Shown here one piece after another: positions 6,364 to 7,272 of a stretch of DNA of 7,272 bases. Source of the stretch: an uncultured Actinomycetes bacterium (GTDB lineage Bacteria; Actinomycetota; Acidimicrobiia; Acidimicrobiales; Acidimicrobilacustridaceae); assembly GCA_945957335.1 (NCBI GenBank), contig CAMFLJ010000193.1, positions 1-7,272 of the forward strand, read 5' to 3'. How positions within the stretch are numbered: the stretch's first letter is position 1; the number at the start of each line of letters is the position of its first letter. The notes below the pieces were generated by a model. That model was not told where the DNA came from and did not search any database. It saw only the letters and a program-made list of their open reading frames with translations. A program made the position numbers and the translations under genes.

Positions 6364-6364
6364 C

Positions 6365-7021
6365 TCAGGCGACCAGCGAGCGCAGCAGGGGCAGGCCGTC
6401 GGCCGAGCCCAGCAGGTCGCTCGAGGCCCGCTCCGGGTGGGGCATGAGCCCGACCACGTTGCGGCCCTCATTGCAGATCCCGGCGATGTCGTCGATCGAC
6501 CCGTTCGGGTTCTCGACGTAGCGCAGCACCACGCGGTCCTCGTCGCGCAGGCGGGCCAACGTCTCGTCGTCGCAGGTGTAGTTGCCCTCGAAGTGGTTCA
6601 CCGGGATGCGCAGCACGGCACCCGGATCAGCCAGCTTGGTGAGCGCCGAGTCGGTCGACTCGACCCGCAGCGGCACCGTGGTGCACAGGAACTTCAGGCC
6701 GGCGTTCTTCTGCAGGGCCCCGGGCAGCAGCCCCGCCTCGGTGAGCACCTGGAAGCCGTTGCAGATGCCCACGACCGGGCCACCAGCCGCGGCGAACTCG
6801 GCCACCGCGCCCATCACCGGCGAGAAGCGGGCGATGGCGCCGGGGCGCAGGTAGTCGCCGTGGGCGAACCCACCGGGCACCACCACGGCGTCGACGCCGT
6901 TGACGGTGGCGTCGCCGTGCCACAGCACCTCGGGCTCGCCACCGACGAGGGCGACGGCCTCGAGCATGTCCTGCTCGCAGTTCGACCCCGGGAACAGGAC
7001 GACCCCGACCCGACGGCTCAC
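6365..7021 (-). CDS. purQ: Phosphoribosylformylglycinamidine synthase subunit PurQ (glutaminase)
   Basis: PurQ is the class I glutamine amidotransferase of FGAM synthase; it hydrolyses glutamine and passes ammonia to PurL. From GTG at 7021 the product is 218 residues, typical for a free-standing PurQ. It begins VSRRVGVVLFPGSNCEQD, continues with VVVPGGFAHGDYLRPGAIA (from 46), carries the nucleophile Cys87 in GICNGFQ and ends with the His195/Glu197 pair of the catalytic triad in MPHPE. NHFEGNY is also conserved. The start overlaps the purS stop in a GTGA arrangement and has GGAG 7 bases upstream, which argues against the longer open frame to 7096. purL does not follow directly: an opposed gene intervenes. 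Confidence 0.97.
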   Translation of the reverse strand: MSRRVGVVLFPGSNCEQDMLEAVALVGGEPEVLWHGDATVNGVDAVVVPGGFAHGDYLRPGAIARFSPVMGAVAEFAAAGGPVVGICNGFQVLTEAGLLPGALQKNAGLKFLCTTVPLRVESTDSALTKLADPGAVLRIPVNHFEGNYTCDDETLARLRDEDRVVLRYVENPNGSIDDIAGICNEGRNVVGLMPHPERASSDLLGSADGLPLLRSLVA

Positions 7022-7272
7022 GAGGCCGCTCCGGCCCCGGCCTCGAGCTCGACGAAGGCGTCCTCGATGACCGGGTTGGTGAGGAACCGGCGGCACATGT
7101 CCTCGGCCTCGGCCCGGGCCTGGGCCTCGTCGGCGGCGTCGATCGAGAAGCGGATGCTCTTGCCGACCCGGACGTCGCGGACGCCGTCGAAGCCGAGGGT
7201 GGGCAGCGCCCGCTCGATCGTGGACCCCTGGGGGTCGGCGATGCCCTCGCGCAGGCGGACCTCGACGTGCAC
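7018..7272 (-). CDS. purS: Phosphoribosylformylglycinamidine synthase subunit PurS (5'-partial)
   Basis: PurS is the small dimeric subunit that bridges PurQ and PurL and is needed for ammonia channelling in the small-type FGAM synthase. The visible 84 residues include VEVRLREGIADPQGSTIERALPTLGF, the core family pattern, followed by VRDVRVGKSIRF and a C-terminal NPVIEDAFVEL strand. The frame is open at the window edge, and the first codon seen (GTG, 7270-7272) lies within the first beta strand. Relatives normally have a few residues before HVEVRL, so I treat the gene as missing a short 5' piece. Its stop overlaps the purQ start by 4 bp. Any promoter for purSQ lies outside the window. Confidence 0.95.
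   Translation of the reverse strand: MHVEVRLREGIADPQGSTIERALPTLGFDGVRDVRVGKSIRFSIDAADEAQARAEAEDMCRRFLTNPVIEDAFVELEAGAGAAS
7029..7032 (-). promoter_or_regulatory. Ribosome-binding site of purQ
   Basis: GGAG on the - strand, inside the purS 3' end, lies 7 bases before the purQ GTG at 7021. It is the only clear Shine-Dalgarno site I see next to a pur start in this window, and it supports that start over the upstream extension. Confidence 0.55.

Noticed and set aside
7022..7096. N-terminal extension of PurQ
   Set aside because: It lies inside purS in another frame. The GTG at 7021 has a Shine-Dalgarno site and begins directly at the first family strand.

Overview
The window is a high-GC bacterial contig end carrying most of a de novo purine synthesis cluster. 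GC-rich third codon positions, GTG starts, missing Shine-Dalgarno sites and TAnnnT boxes next to start codons suggest an actinobacterium. My impression from protein family resemblance is a lineage such as Acidimicrobiia; this is inference, not a search result. The first 46 bases are not genomic: they match an Illumina Nextera i7 adapter, including an index, so the left edge is an untrimmed library end.

Layout from left to right: (1) 1-46, adapter. (2) 49 to about 711, + strand, the 3' part of a DUF559-type (restriction-endonuclease-like fold) gene. Its start is lost at the contig edge and it has no in-frame stop before purM. (3) 650-700, a hairpin just past the purM stop, a possible terminator of the purine operon. 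(4) 712-1770 purM, 1763-3427 purF and 3493-5733 purL, all on the - strand. (5) 5734-5943, a 210-bp divergent intergenic region with a -10-like box for purL, two near-identical 16-bp repeats, a 7+7-bp palindrome and further inverted repeats. (6) 5944-6363, + strand, a gene for a 139-residue helical, basic protein of unknown function. (7) 6365-7021 purQ and 7018-7272 purS (5' end cut by the window edge), - strand.

Read on the - strand the order is purS-purQ-(opposed gene)-purL-purF-purM. PurS, PurQ and small-type PurL together form the FGAM synthetase complex (step 4), PurF performs step 1 and PurM step 5. purS/purQ overlap by 4 bp and purF/purM by 8 bp, so those pairs look translationally coupled. 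The opposed gene splits purSQ from purL. Its stop lies one base from the purQ stop, so any purSQ transcript reaching purL would be antisense to it.

The enzymes themselves are ordinary. The points most worth a second look are the opposed gene with its repeat-rich divergent promoter region, the apparently leaderless starts of purL and purF, the missing stop of the DUF559 gene, and the adapter. I found no tRNA, rRNA, CRISPR array, insertion sequence or defence system beyond the DUF559-type fragment.
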